From the NCBI GenBank assembly GCA_017524545.1, contig JAFXVN010000076.1, forward strand, positions 31,376 through 95,375: 64,000 nt of DNA, given 5' to 3'. The position numbers were made by a program, and so were the translations under genes. This DNA comes from Bacteroidaceae bacterium (GTDB lineage: Bacteria; Bacteroidota; Bacteroidia; Bacteroidales; Bacteroidaceae). The notes under the pieces are model-generated. The model was not told the DNA's origin, made no database searches, and saw nothing but the letters and a program-made list of their open reading frames with translations. Shown one piece after another: positions 26,214-35,346 of this stretch (positions are counted from its first letter, which is position 1; the number at the start of each line of letters is the position of its first letter).

Positions 26214-27296
26214 TTAATATTCTACACCGAACTTATAGATTGTCTTTTGTCTGTATATTTCGCCAGCTTTGAGGATGGTGCTGGGGAAGTAGGGATGATT
26301 GGGGGAGTCGGGGAAGTGCTGTGCCTCGAAGCAGAGGGCGCTGTACTTCGGATAGGTTGCGCCGCCGTTGCCTGCGAAACCACTGTGCCAGTTCGAGCTA
26401 TAGAACTGTACGCCCGGCTCTGTTGTCCACATTTCCAGCTTGCGTCCGCTGTTAGGTTCAACGCACTTCACAGCATAGCTGAGTTCGCCTGGCTCACGTT
26501 TGTTCAGCACATAGCAGTGGTCGTAGCCTGTGCCGTTGACAATCTGCTGGCAGCTGGTATCGCCGATGCGCTCGCCCACAGCATGAGGCTCGCGGAAGTC
26601 GAAGGGAGTGCCTTCCACCTTCAGAATCTCGCCTGTCGGGATGCTTGTCTCGTCGATGGGGACGAAGAAGTCGGCGTTGATGGTCAGGATGTTGTTGAGG
26701 GCCTCGGGCGTCGGATTGGCAATGCCTGCCAGCGAGAAGAAGCCGTGACTGGTCATGTTGACCGGAGTCTTCTTGTTGGTCGTGCCGCGATAGTCGATGA
26801 TGAGTTCATCGTCCTCCGTAAGGCTGTACTTCACGTTCATGTGCAGTTCGCCGGGGAAGCCCTCTTCATAATATGCAGAAATGTAGCGAAGCACCAACTC
26901 GTGCTCGTTGATTTGTTCGGCATCCCACACACGGGCATGGAAGCCGGTGGGACCTCCGTGAAGGTGGTTGGGGCCGTTGTTGACAGCAAGGCTGTAGTCC
27001 TTGCCATTCATCGTGAAATGTCCCTTGGCGATGCGGTTGCCGTAGCGTCCGACAAGCGTCGAAAGGAAGGGCTCGGGACTGTTTATCATGTTCTGAATGC
27101 TGTCATGTCCCTGAATAACATTGGCCATCTTGCCTTCCCTGTCGGGAGCCATGATGGCCATGATAGCACCTCCGTAGTTGGTGATGCAGACTTCCATTCC
27201 GTTGCTGTTCGTCAGTGTGAAGAGGTCGGTCTCCTTACCCTGTACAACAGCTTGAAAGTTCTCTCTTTTCAGTCCTGAAATAAGTACTTTGTCCAT
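26214..27296 (-). CDS. galM: Aldose 1-epimerase (mutarotase)
   Basis: Interconverts alpha and beta anomers of galactose or glucose. 360 residues; catalytic His in NHLHGGPTGFHARVW (about residue 100), second His/Tyr region TSHGFFSLAG, catalytic Glu in PGVQFYSSN...ALCFEAQHFPD near the C terminus. No signal peptide, so cytoplasmic. First gene of the galactose operon, with a promoter element 34 nt upstream. Confidence 0.95.
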   Translation of the reverse strand: MDKVLISGLKRENFQAVVQGKETDLFTLTNSNGMEVCITNYGGAIMAIMAPDREGKMANVIQGHDSIQNMINSPEPFLSTLVGRYGNRIAKGHFTMNGKDYSLAVNNGPNHLHGGPTGFHARVWDAEQINEHELVLRYISAYYEEGFPGELHMNVKYSLTEDDELIIDYRGTTNKKTPVNMTSHGFFSLAGIANPTPEALNNILTINADFFVPIDETSIPTGEILKVEGTPFDFREPHAVGERIGDTSCQQIVNGTGYDHCYVLNKREPGELSYAVKCVEPNSGRKLEMWTTEPGVQFYSSNWHSGFAGNGGATYPKYSALCFEAQHFPDSPNHPYFPSTILKAGEIYRQKTIYKFGVEY

Positions 27297-27329
27297 AGGC
27301 GTTATAGTTTTTTATGGTGAAATTCCTTG

Positions 27330-27337
27330 CAAATCTA
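27330..27337 (-). promoter_or_regulatory. -7 promoter element of the galactose operon
   Basis: TAGATTTG on the minus strand, 34 nt before the galM ATG. No operator could be defined. Confidence 0.5.
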
Positions 27338-27407
27338 CAAAAAAAAAACTTCACCTCAAAGGAAAAACAAGAAAAACTGCCTATTTGATGCTAAAAAGCA
27401 GAATCTG

Positions 27408-28460
27408 CTACTTCTTTCTGAGTTTGCGGAGAAGCTCCCTGTTGATGGTACTGATGCGGCGCTGACCTTCCTTGAAGTCGGCGCGAATGTCGGCACCGAT
27501 GTTTGTAAGTTCCTCGTTCACATCGTGATAGAAATCGGTAAAAGTGCGGAGTAGGGGAGGGAGGTAGGGCTGCTCGCTGGTGTTGACCACCATACGGATG
27601 CCTTTCGGAATCAGTCTCACATCCAGCTCCTCGCCAGCTTGCTTCGGGTCGCCGTCGAAATGAATAACACCCGGTGCAGAGCGTTTGATGTGCAGATGCT
27701 GGCAGCGGAACGAACGGATGCGACTGTTGCTGGTGATGGTCTTGTTGAAGAGCTGAATAGCTATCTGCGGTGCCTCCAGGACGGTGAAGGGTTCCATCAG
27801 CGTGACATCCATCAGGCCGTCGCTCATGCTGGCATGAGGTGCGATATAGACATTGTTGCCATACTGGCTGGCGTTGGCGCAGGCAATAAGGAAGGCCTGA
27901 TAGACCTGCCGCTCTCCGTCAACCGTAATCTCGTAAGTATCGGGCTTGTACTTCAAACCCTCCTTCAGCGTATTCTCTATGTAGGTGAGCAGTCCGCGAC
28001 GGCCAGCCTTGGCAAAACGGTCACTGATGAAGGCATCGAAACCCACACCGCAAGTGCAGAAAAAAGGCTCCTGGTCAATCATGCCAAAGTCCAGCTGCTC
28101 AATCTTGCAGTCGGCAAGGACACGAAGGGCGCCTTCCGGACTCATGGGGATATAGAGATGCCGGGCCAGACCGTTGCCGCTGCCGCAGGGGATGATGCCC
28201 AAAGCGGTATCTGTATGTATCAGCCGACGTGCCACCTCATTGACCGTGCCATCGCCGCCTACGGCCACCACAACGTCCATGCCCTGCGCTATTGCTTCGT
28301 CTGCAAACTCGGCAGCGTGGCCTTTGCGCTCTGTCTTGCGTATGATCCATTCAAACCGACTGCTATCCAAAAACTCTGGGATAAGGTCGATGATGTGCCC
28401 CTTGTCCGAAGTACCCGAAATGGGGTTTACAATGAATACTATTTTTGTCCGCTTCTCCAT
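27408..28460 (-). CDS. Lipid kinase of the diacylglycerol/sphingosine kinase family
   Basis: 350 residues with the DAGK catalytic domain: FIVNPISGT at the N terminus, the glycine-rich nucleotide loop VVAVGGDGTVNEVARR (about residue 60), and GIIPCGSGNGLARHL (about 90). The C-terminal half is the beta-sandwich of the YegS type (DGLMDVTLMEPF, VIHFDGDPKQAGEELDV). Soluble. The gene is divergent from serine palmitoyltransferase with about 176 nt between starts, so a long-chain-base or ceramide substrate is plausible, but diacylglycerol cannot be excluded. Confidence 0.9.
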   Translation of the reverse strand: MEKRTKIVFIVNPISGTSDKGHIIDLIPEFLDSSRFEWIIRKTERKGHAAEFADEAIAQGMDVVVAVGGDGTVNEVARRLIHTDTALGIIPCGSGNGLARHLYIPMSPEGALRVLADCKIEQLDFGMIDQEPFFCTCGVGFDAFISDRFAKAGRRGLLTYIENTLKEGLKYKPDTYEITVDGERQVYQAFLIACANASQYGNNVYIAPHASMSDGLMDVTLMEPFTVLEAPQIAIQLFNKTITSNSRIRSFRCQHLHIKRSAPGVIHFDGDPKQAGEELDVRLIPKGIRMVVNTSEQPYLPPLLRTFTDFYHDVNEELTNIGADIRADFKEGQRRISTINRELLRKLRKK

Positions 28461-28471
28461 ATTTTGCGCTG

Positions 28472-28479
28472 CAAAGGTA
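28472..28479 (-). promoter_or_regulatory. -7 promoter element of the lipid kinase
   Basis: TACCTTTG on the minus strand ends 11 nt before the ATG, predicting a 5' leader of only a few nucleotides. Confidence 0.6.
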
Positions 28480-28585
28480 CAAAAAAGATTAGAGATTATG
28501 GATTATTGCATAGGGAAAAAGAGCAAAAATAACAGGTAAACAAATAATTCTTCACTCTTCACTCTTCACTTTTCACTTTTTTTTG

Positions 28586-28593
28586 TACCTTTG
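28586..28593 (+). promoter_or_regulatory. -7 promoter element of serine palmitoyltransferase
   Basis: TACCTTTG, 43 nt upstream of the ATG at 28637. The leader contains a short stem AGCCC...GGGCT at 28605-28621. Confidence 0.65.
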
Positions 28594-28636
28594 CACCAAA
28601 ATTTAGCCCCCTATGCGGGCTTACTTATAAAATTAT

Positions 28637-29824
28637 ATGGGATTATTACAAGACAGATGTGCCAAATACACGCTCCCTCAGGAGTTCATGGCACAGGGTA
28701 TTTACCCTTATTTCAGAGAAATAGAAGGCAAACAGGGCACAGAGGTCATCATGGAAGGCCGTCGTGTGCTGATGTTTGGTTCCAATGCCTATACAGGTCT
28801 GACCGGCGACCAGCGTATCATTGATGCAGGTTGCGCTGCCATGCAGAAGTACGGCAGCGGATGCGCCGGCAGCCGTTTCCTCAACGGTACGCTCGACATT
28901 CATGTCCAGCTCGAAAAGGAACTGGCTGAGTTCGTAGGTAAGGACGAGGCCCTCTGCTTTGCCACAGGATTCACAGTCAACAGCGGTGTCATCAGCCAAC
29001 TGGTTGACCGCAACGACTATGTCATTTGCGACGACCGCGACCATGCCAGCATCGTCGATGGCCGCCGCCTGAGCTTCGCCACACAGCTCAAGTACAAGCA
29101 CAACGACATGGAGGAACTTGAGAAGATGATTCAGAAGTGCGAACCCGACCGCGTCAAGCTCGTTGTCGTGGACGGCGTGTTCAGCATGGAAGGCGACCTC
29201 TGCAAACTTCCCGAAATCGTTGAGCTGAAGAAGAAATACAAGAATGTCGCCATTATGGTTGACGAAGCTCACGGCATCGGTGTCTTCGGCAAACAGGGTC
29301 GCGGTGTTTGCGACCACTTCGGACTGACCAAGGAAGTTGACCTCATCATGGGAACCTTCTCCAAGAGCCTCGCTTCAATTGGCGGCTTCATTGCTGCCGA
29401 CAGCAGTGTCATCAACTGGTTGCGCCATACCGTTCGCACATACATCTTCAGCGCAAGCTGCACACCAGCAGCAACCGCTGCGGCTCGCGAAGCCCTGCAC
29501 ATCATACAGCAGGAGCCTGAGCGACTGGAAGCACTTTGGAGTGTCACCAACTATGCCTTGAAGCGTTTCCGCGAAGAAGGCTTTGAGATTGGCGACACGG
29601 AGAGCCCCATCATTCCGCTCTATGTGCGCAACACGGACAAAACCTTCATGGCTGTGGCCAAAGCTTTCAACGAGGGCGTATTCATCAACCCAGTCATTCC
29701 GCCGGCCTGTGCGCCTCAGGACACACTCGTACGCTATGCACTCATGGCAACCCATACACGCGAACAGGTTGACGAATCTGTTGAGAAGCTGAAAAAGGTT
29801 TTCAAGGAACTGGAGATTATCTAA
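28637..29824 (+). CDS. Serine palmitoyltransferase (alpha-oxoamine synthase)
   Basis: PLP enzyme condensing serine with an acyl-CoA to 3-ketosphinganine, first step of sphingolipid synthesis in Bacteroidales. 395 residues. Substrate and cofactor marks: FGSNAYTGLTGDQRIIDA, YGSGCAGSRFLNGTLDIHVQ, DEAHGIGVFGKQGRGVCDH, and the PLP lysine in MGTFSKSLASIGGF. The related 2-amino-3-ketobutyrate CoA ligase and BioF are alternatives, but the N terminus and text follow the Bacteroidales SPT. Followed by a terminator. Confidence 0.92.
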   Translation: MGLLQDRCAKYTLPQEFMAQGIYPYFREIEGKQGTEVIMEGRRVLMFGSNAYTGLTGDQRIIDAGCAAMQKYGSGCAGSRFLNGTLDIHVQLEKELAEFVGKDEALCFATGFTVNSGVISQLVDRNDYVICDDRDHASIVDGRRLSFATQLKYKHNDMEELEKMIQKCEPDRVKLVVVDGVFSMEGDLCKLPEIVELKKKYKNVAIMVDEAHGIGVFGKQGRGVCDHFGLTKEVDLIMGTFSKSLASIGGFIAADSSVINWLRHTVRTYIFSASCTPAATAAAREALHIIQQEPERLEALWSVTNYALKRFREEGFEIGDTESPIIPLYVRNTDKTFMAVAKAFNEGVFINPVIPPACAPQDTLVRYALMATHTREQVDESVEKLKKVFKELEII

Positions 29825-29845
29825 GTCAACAATAAGTTACAAAAT

Positions 29846-29885
29846 AAAGGCAATGCTCACTTCACGACAAGTAAACATTGCCTTT
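29846..29885 (+). terminator. Intrinsic terminator after serine palmitoyltransferase
   Basis: AAAGGCAATG (29846-29855) pairs with CATTGCCTTT (29876-29885), 10 bp, followed by a weak TATATAT tail. Confidence 0.75.
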
Positions 29886-29961
29886 ATATATATAATAATG
29901 TATATACGCTCAGCGAAGTGCTAATGGACGTTATGTTTAGTAACAACAGCAAGCAACAACA

Positions 29962-30942
29962 ATGAAGATATCGATTGCAGGGACAGGAAAGATTGCTGGT
30001 GAAGTCTTAAAGATGCTGCATGAGGATTTCGCAGGCAAGATAGAGGTGACGGGCATCTATGCACGCGAGCAAAGCGTGGAACATGCGATAGACCTCTGTC
30101 AGGCATACGCACCGACAGGCTTCGTCTATACCGACTATGCACGAATGCTTCAGGAAGCGGAGGCTGACTTCGTCTATATCGCCAACGCCAACCATGTGCA
30201 CCATGAGTTTGCAATACAGGCGATGATGGCCGGCAAGAATGTGATTGTGGAGAAACCCATTGCTGTGGACCGTGTTCAGACGGAAGAACTTATCGACACG
30301 GCCATCCAGCGTTGCGTCTATTGCCTGCCTGCCTTCTCCTTGCTCTACATGCCGCTCTTCCGCCAGCTGCAGGAGGTGCTGCCGAAAATCGGCACCGTGA
30401 GAATGATACACTGCAACTTCGCACAGCGCAGCAGCCGATACGACCGTTATCTGAGAGGAGAGCTGACACCAGTCTTCGACCCCGCGATGGCCGGAGGCAC
30501 ACTTGCCGACCTGAATGTCTATAACCTGTGCTTCGCGATTGCACTCTTTGGTCCTCCCCGCACCATTCGCTACGACTGTAACCGAGGCTACAACGGCATC
30601 GATACAAGCGGCACCCTACTCTGTCACTACCCCACTTCACTTGCCGTCCTCAGCGCATCGAAAGACTCCGACGGTCTCTCCTACGGCTGCATCCAGGGCG
30701 AGGAAGGTTACATCGAAGTGCACGGTTCCGTGAGCATCCTCGACGCTTTTACGCTCCATCTGAACGGCAAGGAGCCTGTCACCTTCAAGAGCGAGGCTGG
30801 ACGCCACCGCCTTGGCTATGAGTTCAGCGAATTCCTTGCGCTCATCGAGAATCCGCAGGAATGCCACATCGTCCTCCCATACGTGACACGCATCATGCAG
30901 GAAATAGCAATTGCACAAGAAAGAATGGAGCAGTTTTCCTAA
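29962..30942 (+). CDS. Gfo/Idh/MocA family oxidoreductase
   Basis: NAD(P)-dependent dehydrogenase, 326 residues. Rossmann motif ISIAGTGKIAGEVLKML at the N terminus, VYIANANHVHHEFAIQAM, and the catalytic-lysine motif NVIVEKPIAVDR at about residue 95. The C-terminal half is the substrate domain (FDPAMAGGTLADLNVYNLCF). Substrate is probably a sugar or cyclitol derivative. It sits 38 nt upstream of the sulfatase gene on the same strand. Confidence 0.88.
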   Translation: MKISIAGTGKIAGEVLKMLHEDFAGKIEVTGIYAREQSVEHAIDLCQAYAPTGFVYTDYARMLQEAEADFVYIANANHVHHEFAIQAMMAGKNVIVEKPIAVDRVQTEELIDTAIQRCVYCLPAFSLLYMPLFRQLQEVLPKIGTVRMIHCNFAQRSSRYDRYLRGELTPVFDPAMAGGTLADLNVYNLCFAIALFGPPRTIRYDCNRGYNGIDTSGTLLCHYPTSLAVLSASKDSDGLSYGCIQGEEGYIEVHGSVSILDAFTLHLNGKEPVTFKSEAGRHRLGYEFSEFLALIENPQECHIVLPYVTRIMQEIAIAQERMEQFS

Positions 30943-30980
30943 GATTATACGAAATAACGGAATAATGAAATGTGAAAGCC

Positions 30981-32540
30981 ATGAATTATAAACACCTGTC
31001 TCTTTTACTTGGCGGCTGTGCATTCACTTCTGCCCAAGCCCAGCGCTGGAACATCGTCTATATCATGAGCGACGACCACAGCTATCAAGCCATCAGTGCC
31101 TACGGTCATCAGCTCAGTAAGCAGGCTCCGACACCCAACCTCGACCGTCTGGCCGAACGCGGTATGCTCTTCCGACGTGCATACGTCGAGAACTCCCTCA
31201 GCACCCCGAGCCGCGCTTGCCTGATGACAGGTATGTACAGCCATCAGAGCGGCCAGCGCACCCTCGACTGCCCCATTGACGAGAATGCACCTTTTGTCAG
31301 CGAGTATCTGCAACAGGCAGGTTATCAGACATGTATGATTGGCAAGTGGCACATGCTCTGCGAGCCGAAGGGCTTCGACAGCTATTATATCCTTCCCGGA
31401 CAGGGCGACTATTACGACCCGCGTTTCCGTTCGAAAGAGACGGACGGCAAGTATGTCGTGGAGAAGGGCTACGCCACCAACCTCATCACCGACCATGCCA
31501 TCCGTTTCCTCAATGAACGGGACAAGGAGAAACCGTTTGCACTCTTCGTGCACCACAAGGCCCCGCACCGCAACTGGATGCCGCCTCTCGACATGCTCGA
31601 CCTCTATGAAGACATCGAGTTCCCCTTGCCAGAAACATTCCACGATGACTATTCCACGAGAGGACGCGCTGCCCACGAGCAGCAGATGAGCATAGAGAAG
31701 GACATGGAGATGTGCTACGACCTGAAGGTCACACAGATTAAGCCCGGCATGGGCTACACGCACGAACGCAACGGCGACGGATTCCGCTATCAGCTCTCTC
31801 GCATGTCGCCCGAGCAGCGGGAGAAATGGGAGTCCGTCTATAACCCCCGCAACGAGGCAATGCTGGCGCAGAACCTTACGGGCGACGCACTCCTCAGGTG
31901 GAAGTACCAACGCTACATTCGCGACTACATGCGCGTCATTCACAGCATTGACGAACAGGTTGGACGTTTACTTGATTACTTGGAGGCTAACAACCTGATG
32001 GACAACACAATGGTTGTCTATACCAGCGACCAAGGCTTCTACATGGGCGAGCATGGATGGTTCGACAAACGCTTCATGTACGAAGAGTCGTTCCGCACTC
32101 CCCTACTCGTCTGTGCGCCTGGCATGAAGGGCGGCGACAAGAGCGACGCATTGGTGCAGAACATCGACTTTGCCCCCACGTTCCTCGACATCGCCGATGC
32201 CGAAAAGCCGCAACAGATGATCGGCACTTCGCTGCTGCCCATCATGTCGAATAAGGGCAAGTCGCCCAAGGATTGGCGCAAGTATCTGTACTATCACTAC
32301 TACGACTGCCCCGCCGAGCACAACGTCATGCGCCACGACGGTGTGAGCGACGGCCGCTACAAGCTTCTGCACTTCTACAGCCCGAAGAATTCCTATTCCT
32401 ACGATGAGTTCTATGACTTGAAGAAAGACCCCAACGAGCTAAACAATGTGGTGGACAACCCGAAGTACGCCAAGCATCTCACACGCCTGCAGCAACAGCT
32501 CGACACGTTCCGCCGGGAGCAAAAGGTGGATGAATGGTAA
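30981..32540 (+). CDS. Type I sulfatase, serine-type active site
   Basis: Hydrolyses sulfate esters, probably on a host or plant glycan; exported by a signal peptide (MNYKHLSLLLGGCAFTSAQA). 519 residues. The metal site starts NIVYIMSDDHSYQAISAYG. The catalytic motif is STPSRACLMTG, so the residue converted to formylglycine is Ser, needing an anaerobic radical-SAM maturase (anSME) encoded elsewhere. Further marks: GKWHM, MVVYTSDQGFYMGEHGWFDK. ATG 30981 is preferred to the in-frame GTG at 30972. Probably one operon with the upstream oxidoreductase. Confidence 0.92.
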   Translation: MNYKHLSLLLGGCAFTSAQAQRWNIVYIMSDDHSYQAISAYGHQLSKQAPTPNLDRLAERGMLFRRAYVENSLSTPSRACLMTGMYSHQSGQRTLDCPIDENAPFVSEYLQQAGYQTCMIGKWHMLCEPKGFDSYYILPGQGDYYDPRFRSKETDGKYVVEKGYATNLITDHAIRFLNERDKEKPFALFVHHKAPHRNWMPPLDMLDLYEDIEFPLPETFHDDYSTRGRAAHEQQMSIEKDMEMCYDLKVTQIKPGMGYTHERNGDGFRYQLSRMSPEQREKWESVYNPRNEAMLAQNLTGDALLRWKYQRYIRDYMRVIHSIDEQVGRLLDYLEANNLMDNTMVVYTSDQGFYMGEHGWFDKRFMYEESFRTPLLVCAPGMKGGDKSDALVQNIDFAPTFLDIADAEKPQQMIGTSLLPIMSNKGKSPKDWRKYLYYHYYDCPAEHNVMRHDGVSDGRYKLLHFYSPKNSYSYDEFYDLKKDPNELNNVVDNPKYAKHLTRLQQQLDTFRREQKVDEW

Positions 32541-32640
32541 GGGGGCGCACAAAGAATGACGCAAAATGACTTATATCAATAAATAATGTACGCACGAAGG
32601 GTTTGCTGCATAAGTTGGCTGTTGTGTGAATAAAAAGCCG

Positions 32641-32648
32641 TAACTTTG
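32641..32648 (+). promoter_or_regulatory. -7 promoter element of fabD
   Basis: TAACTTTG, 72 nt upstream of the fabD ATG. The leader contains a GC-rich CCCCCATAAAGGG word and AAATGGT words. Confidence 0.6.
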
Positions 32649-32720
32649 CCGCCCGAAAAACCTAATCCCCCATAAAGGGATAAACGGTAAATGGTAAATG
32701 ATTAAATAACAAATAACAAG

Positions 32721-33620
32721 ATGAAAGCATTTGTATTTCCCGGTCAGGGAGCACAGTTCACAGGAATGGGCAAGGAACTCTACGAGAGCAACCCCAAGGC
32801 AAAGGAACTTTTTGAAAAGGCAAACGAGATACTTGGTTTCCGCATCACCGACATCATGTTCGAGGGCGAAGCAGAGGAACTGAAGCAGACGAAGGTGACA
32901 CAGCCTGCCGTCTTTCTCCACAGCGTTATCACCGCTATCTGCATGGGCGAGGACTTCAAGCCCGATATGGTGGGCGGCCACAGCCTGGGCGAGTTCAGTG
33001 CCCTGACTGCCGCCGGTGCTCTTTCCTTCGAGGACGGTCTGCGTCTGGTACATGCCCGTGCTATGGCTATGCAGAAGGCTTGCGAGGCCGCTCCTGGCAC
33101 AATGGCTGCCATCATCAACCTTCCCGACGAAACTGTCGAGCAGGTTTGCGCAGAAGTGAGCGCAGAGGGCAAGGGTGTTGTCGTTGCTGCCAATTACAAC
33201 TGCCCAGGCCAGCTGGTCATCAGCGGCAACGTCGAAGAGATTAACGCGGCTTGCGAGAAACTGAAAGCTGCGGGTGCCAAGCGTGCAATGGTGCTGCCCG
33301 TCGGCGGTGCCTTCCACAGTCCCCTCATGCAGCCCGCCAAGGACGAGCTGCAGGCAGCCATCGAGAAGACCGAGTTCCACACCCCCACTTGTCCTGTCTA
33401 TCAGAACGTGGATGCCAAAGCACACACCGATGCCACCGAAATCAAGCAGAACCTCATCGCCCAGCTCACAGCCAGTGTCCGCTGGACGCAGGAGGTGCAG
33501 AACATGCTTGCCGCCGGTGCGACGGAGTTCACCGAGTGCGGCCCCGGCAAGGCTTTGCAAGGCATGATTACCAAGATTGCCAAGGGCATCGAAGGAATCA
33601 CGATTGATGGCATCTGCTGA
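32721..33620 (+). CDS. fabD: Malonyl-CoA:ACP transacylase
   Basis: Transfers malonyl from CoA to acyl carrier protein for fatty acid synthesis. 299 residues. N-terminal FVFPGQGAQFTGMG, nucleophile elbow GGHSLGEFSAL with catalytic Ser, RAMAMQKA with the substrate Arg, and catalytic His in LPVGGAFHSPLM. No other fab genes adjoin it; it has its own promoter. Confidence 0.97.
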   Translation: MKAFVFPGQGAQFTGMGKELYESNPKAKELFEKANEILGFRITDIMFEGEAEELKQTKVTQPAVFLHSVITAICMGEDFKPDMVGGHSLGEFSALTAAGALSFEDGLRLVHARAMAMQKACEAAPGTMAAIINLPDETVEQVCAEVSAEGKGVVVAANYNCPGQLVISGNVEEINAACEKLKAAGAKRAMVLPVGGAFHSPLMQPAKDELQAAIEKTEFHTPTCPVYQNVDAKAHTDATEIKQNLIAQLTASVRWTQEVQNMLAAGATEFTECGPGKALQGMITKIAKGIEGITIDGIC

Positions 33621-33628
33621 TAAATTTA

Positions 33629-33730
33629 CGATTTACTATTTATTTACTATTTGATTATTGAGTTATTATTCATGTCTATCGAAGATAGCCAAATAAATAA
33701 ATCATAAAATAAATAGTAAATAGTAAATCG
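33629..33730. repeat. Long AT-rich imperfect inverted repeat
   Basis: CGATTTACTATTTATTTAC on the left arm (from 33629) faces GTAAATAGTAAATCG on the right arm (to 33730), around a central CTATCGAAGATAG hairpin. Arms are built from AAATAGT words that also occur at 50750-50783. It may terminate fabD transcription, or form a cruciform. Confidence 0.6.
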
Positions 33731-33747
33731 TCAAATAGTAAATAACA

Positions 33748-35346
33748 TTGACTCTCTATCAGGTCTTTACACGTCTCTTCGGCAACGACAATGCCGAGTG
33801 CATTCCCTTCGGCACGAAGCAGCAGAACGGGTGCGGCACGATGCAGGACTTTACAGCCAAGGCTCTGGAGCAAATCCGGGGACTTGGCTGTACGCATATA
33901 TGGTACACGGGCATCATCGAACATGCCAGCAAGACGGATTATTCTGCTTACGGCATCCTTCCCGACAATCCCGATGTGGTGAAGGGCGAGGCGGGCAGCC
34001 CGTATGCCATTCGCGACTACTACGACGTTGACCCCGACCTTGCGAAAAACCCGGCAAAGCGCATCCGCGAATTCGAGCTTCTTGTGGAGCGGACGCACAA
34101 GGCAGGCCTGAAAGTCATTATCGATTTCGTGCCCAACCATGTGGCGCGGCAGTACCACTCCGATGCCAAGCCCAAAGGCGTTCGGGACCTTGGCGAGGAC
34201 GACGACATCACCCTCTCCTACTCGCCCGACAACAATTTCTATTATATTCCAGGCGAAGAGTTGCATCTCGACAACATCCTGCCCGACAGCACCTACGAGG
34301 AGGTTCCCGCCAAGGCAACAGGAAACGACAACTTCTCTTCCTGGCCAGGCAAGAACGACTGGTACGAGACGGTGAAGCTGAACTACGGCCCCGACACCAG
34401 CCAAAAGATGCTCCACATCCTGCTTTACTGGGCAGCGAAGGGCATCGACGGTTTCCGCTGTGACATGGCGGAGATGGTGCCCGTCGAGTTCTGGGAGTGG
34501 GCGTTGCCGCAGGTCAAGGCCGCCTATCCCGACATCATCTTCATTGCCGAAGTCTATAACCCCAGCCTCTACCGCGACTACATCCATCGTGGCCACTTCG
34601 ACTATCTCTACGACAAGGTCGGGCTCTACGACACCCTGCTCGACGTATGCCGAGGGAAGAGCACCCATAGTATCACAGACTGTTGGCAGGCGGTCGGTGA
34701 CATCTCTTCCCACATGCTCAATTTCCTCGAGAACCACGACGAACAGCGTCTGGCAAGCGATTTCCTGCTTGGCGATGCACACAGGGCTTTGCCTGCATTG
34801 CTTGTAAGCAGCTTTATGCCCAGCCCCTTCATGCTCTACTTCGGACAGGAGCTTGGTGAGCGTGGCATGGATGCCGAGGGCTTCAGCGGCAGGGACGGAC
34901 GCACCACCATCTTCGACTATTGGAGCGTGCCGACCATCCGCCGCTGGCGCAACAAAGGCCGCTTCGACGGCAAACTGCAGACGCAGGAGGAACTGTCATT
35001 GCAGAAGACTTACCAAACCATCCTTCAGCTTCGCGAGCAGACGAAATGGGCAAAGGGCGGTTTCTACGACCTGATGTACGTCAACCCGCACTTGGAGCGG
35101 CAGTTTGCCTTCGTCCGCCATTCGGGGAAGGAGTTCGCACTCATCATAGCCAACTTCTCCGCAGAGGAAGAGACCGTTTCTCTCCATCTTCCCCGGCACT
35201 TCTTCGAGTTCACAGGCATCAAGGAAAAGGCAAAACTGGCGCTGACAGATGCCCTGAGCGGCAAGAAAATTACAATTCCCTTCAACTCCAAGGAGCCTCT
35301 TGTCGTAACACTCCCCGCCCGCTTCGGCATTATACTGAACACTTAG
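33748..35346 (+). CDS. GH13 alpha-amylase family glycosidase, cytoplasmic
   Basis: About 532 residues, no signal peptide. The N terminus TLYQVFTRLFGNDNAE is typical for Bacteroidales intracellular amylase-like proteins. Conserved region I is IDFVPNHVAR, region II GIDGFRCDMAEMVP with the nucleophile Asp, region III IIFIAEVY with the acid Glu, region IV FLENHDEQ. Probably degrades glycogen or imported malto-oligosaccharides. An in-frame TAA at 33739 leaves TTG 33748 as the only plausible start codon. The 3' end overlaps the convergent lpxH stop by 4 nt. Confidence 0.9.
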   Translation: MTLYQVFTRLFGNDNAECIPFGTKQQNGCGTMQDFTAKALEQIRGLGCTHIWYTGIIEHASKTDYSAYGILPDNPDVVKGEAGSPYAIRDYYDVDPDLAKNPAKRIREFELLVERTHKAGLKVIIDFVPNHVARQYHSDAKPKGVRDLGEDDDITLSYSPDNNFYYIPGEELHLDNILPDSTYEEVPAKATGNDNFSSWPGKNDWYETVKLNYGPDTSQKMLHILLYWAAKGIDGFRCDMAEMVPVEFWEWALPQVKAAYPDIIFIAEVYNPSLYRDYIHRGHFDYLYDKVGLYDTLLDVCRGKSTHSITDCWQAVGDISSHMLNFLENHDEQRLASDFLLGDAHRALPALLVSSFMPSPFMLYFGQELGERGMDAEGFSGRDGRTTIFDYWSVPTIRRWRNKGRFDGKLQTQEELSLQKTYQTILQLREQTKWAKGGFYDLMYVNPHLERQFAFVRHSGKEFALIIANFSAEEETVSLHLPRHFFEFTGIKEKAKLALTDALSGKKITIPFNSKEPLVVTLPARFGIILNT

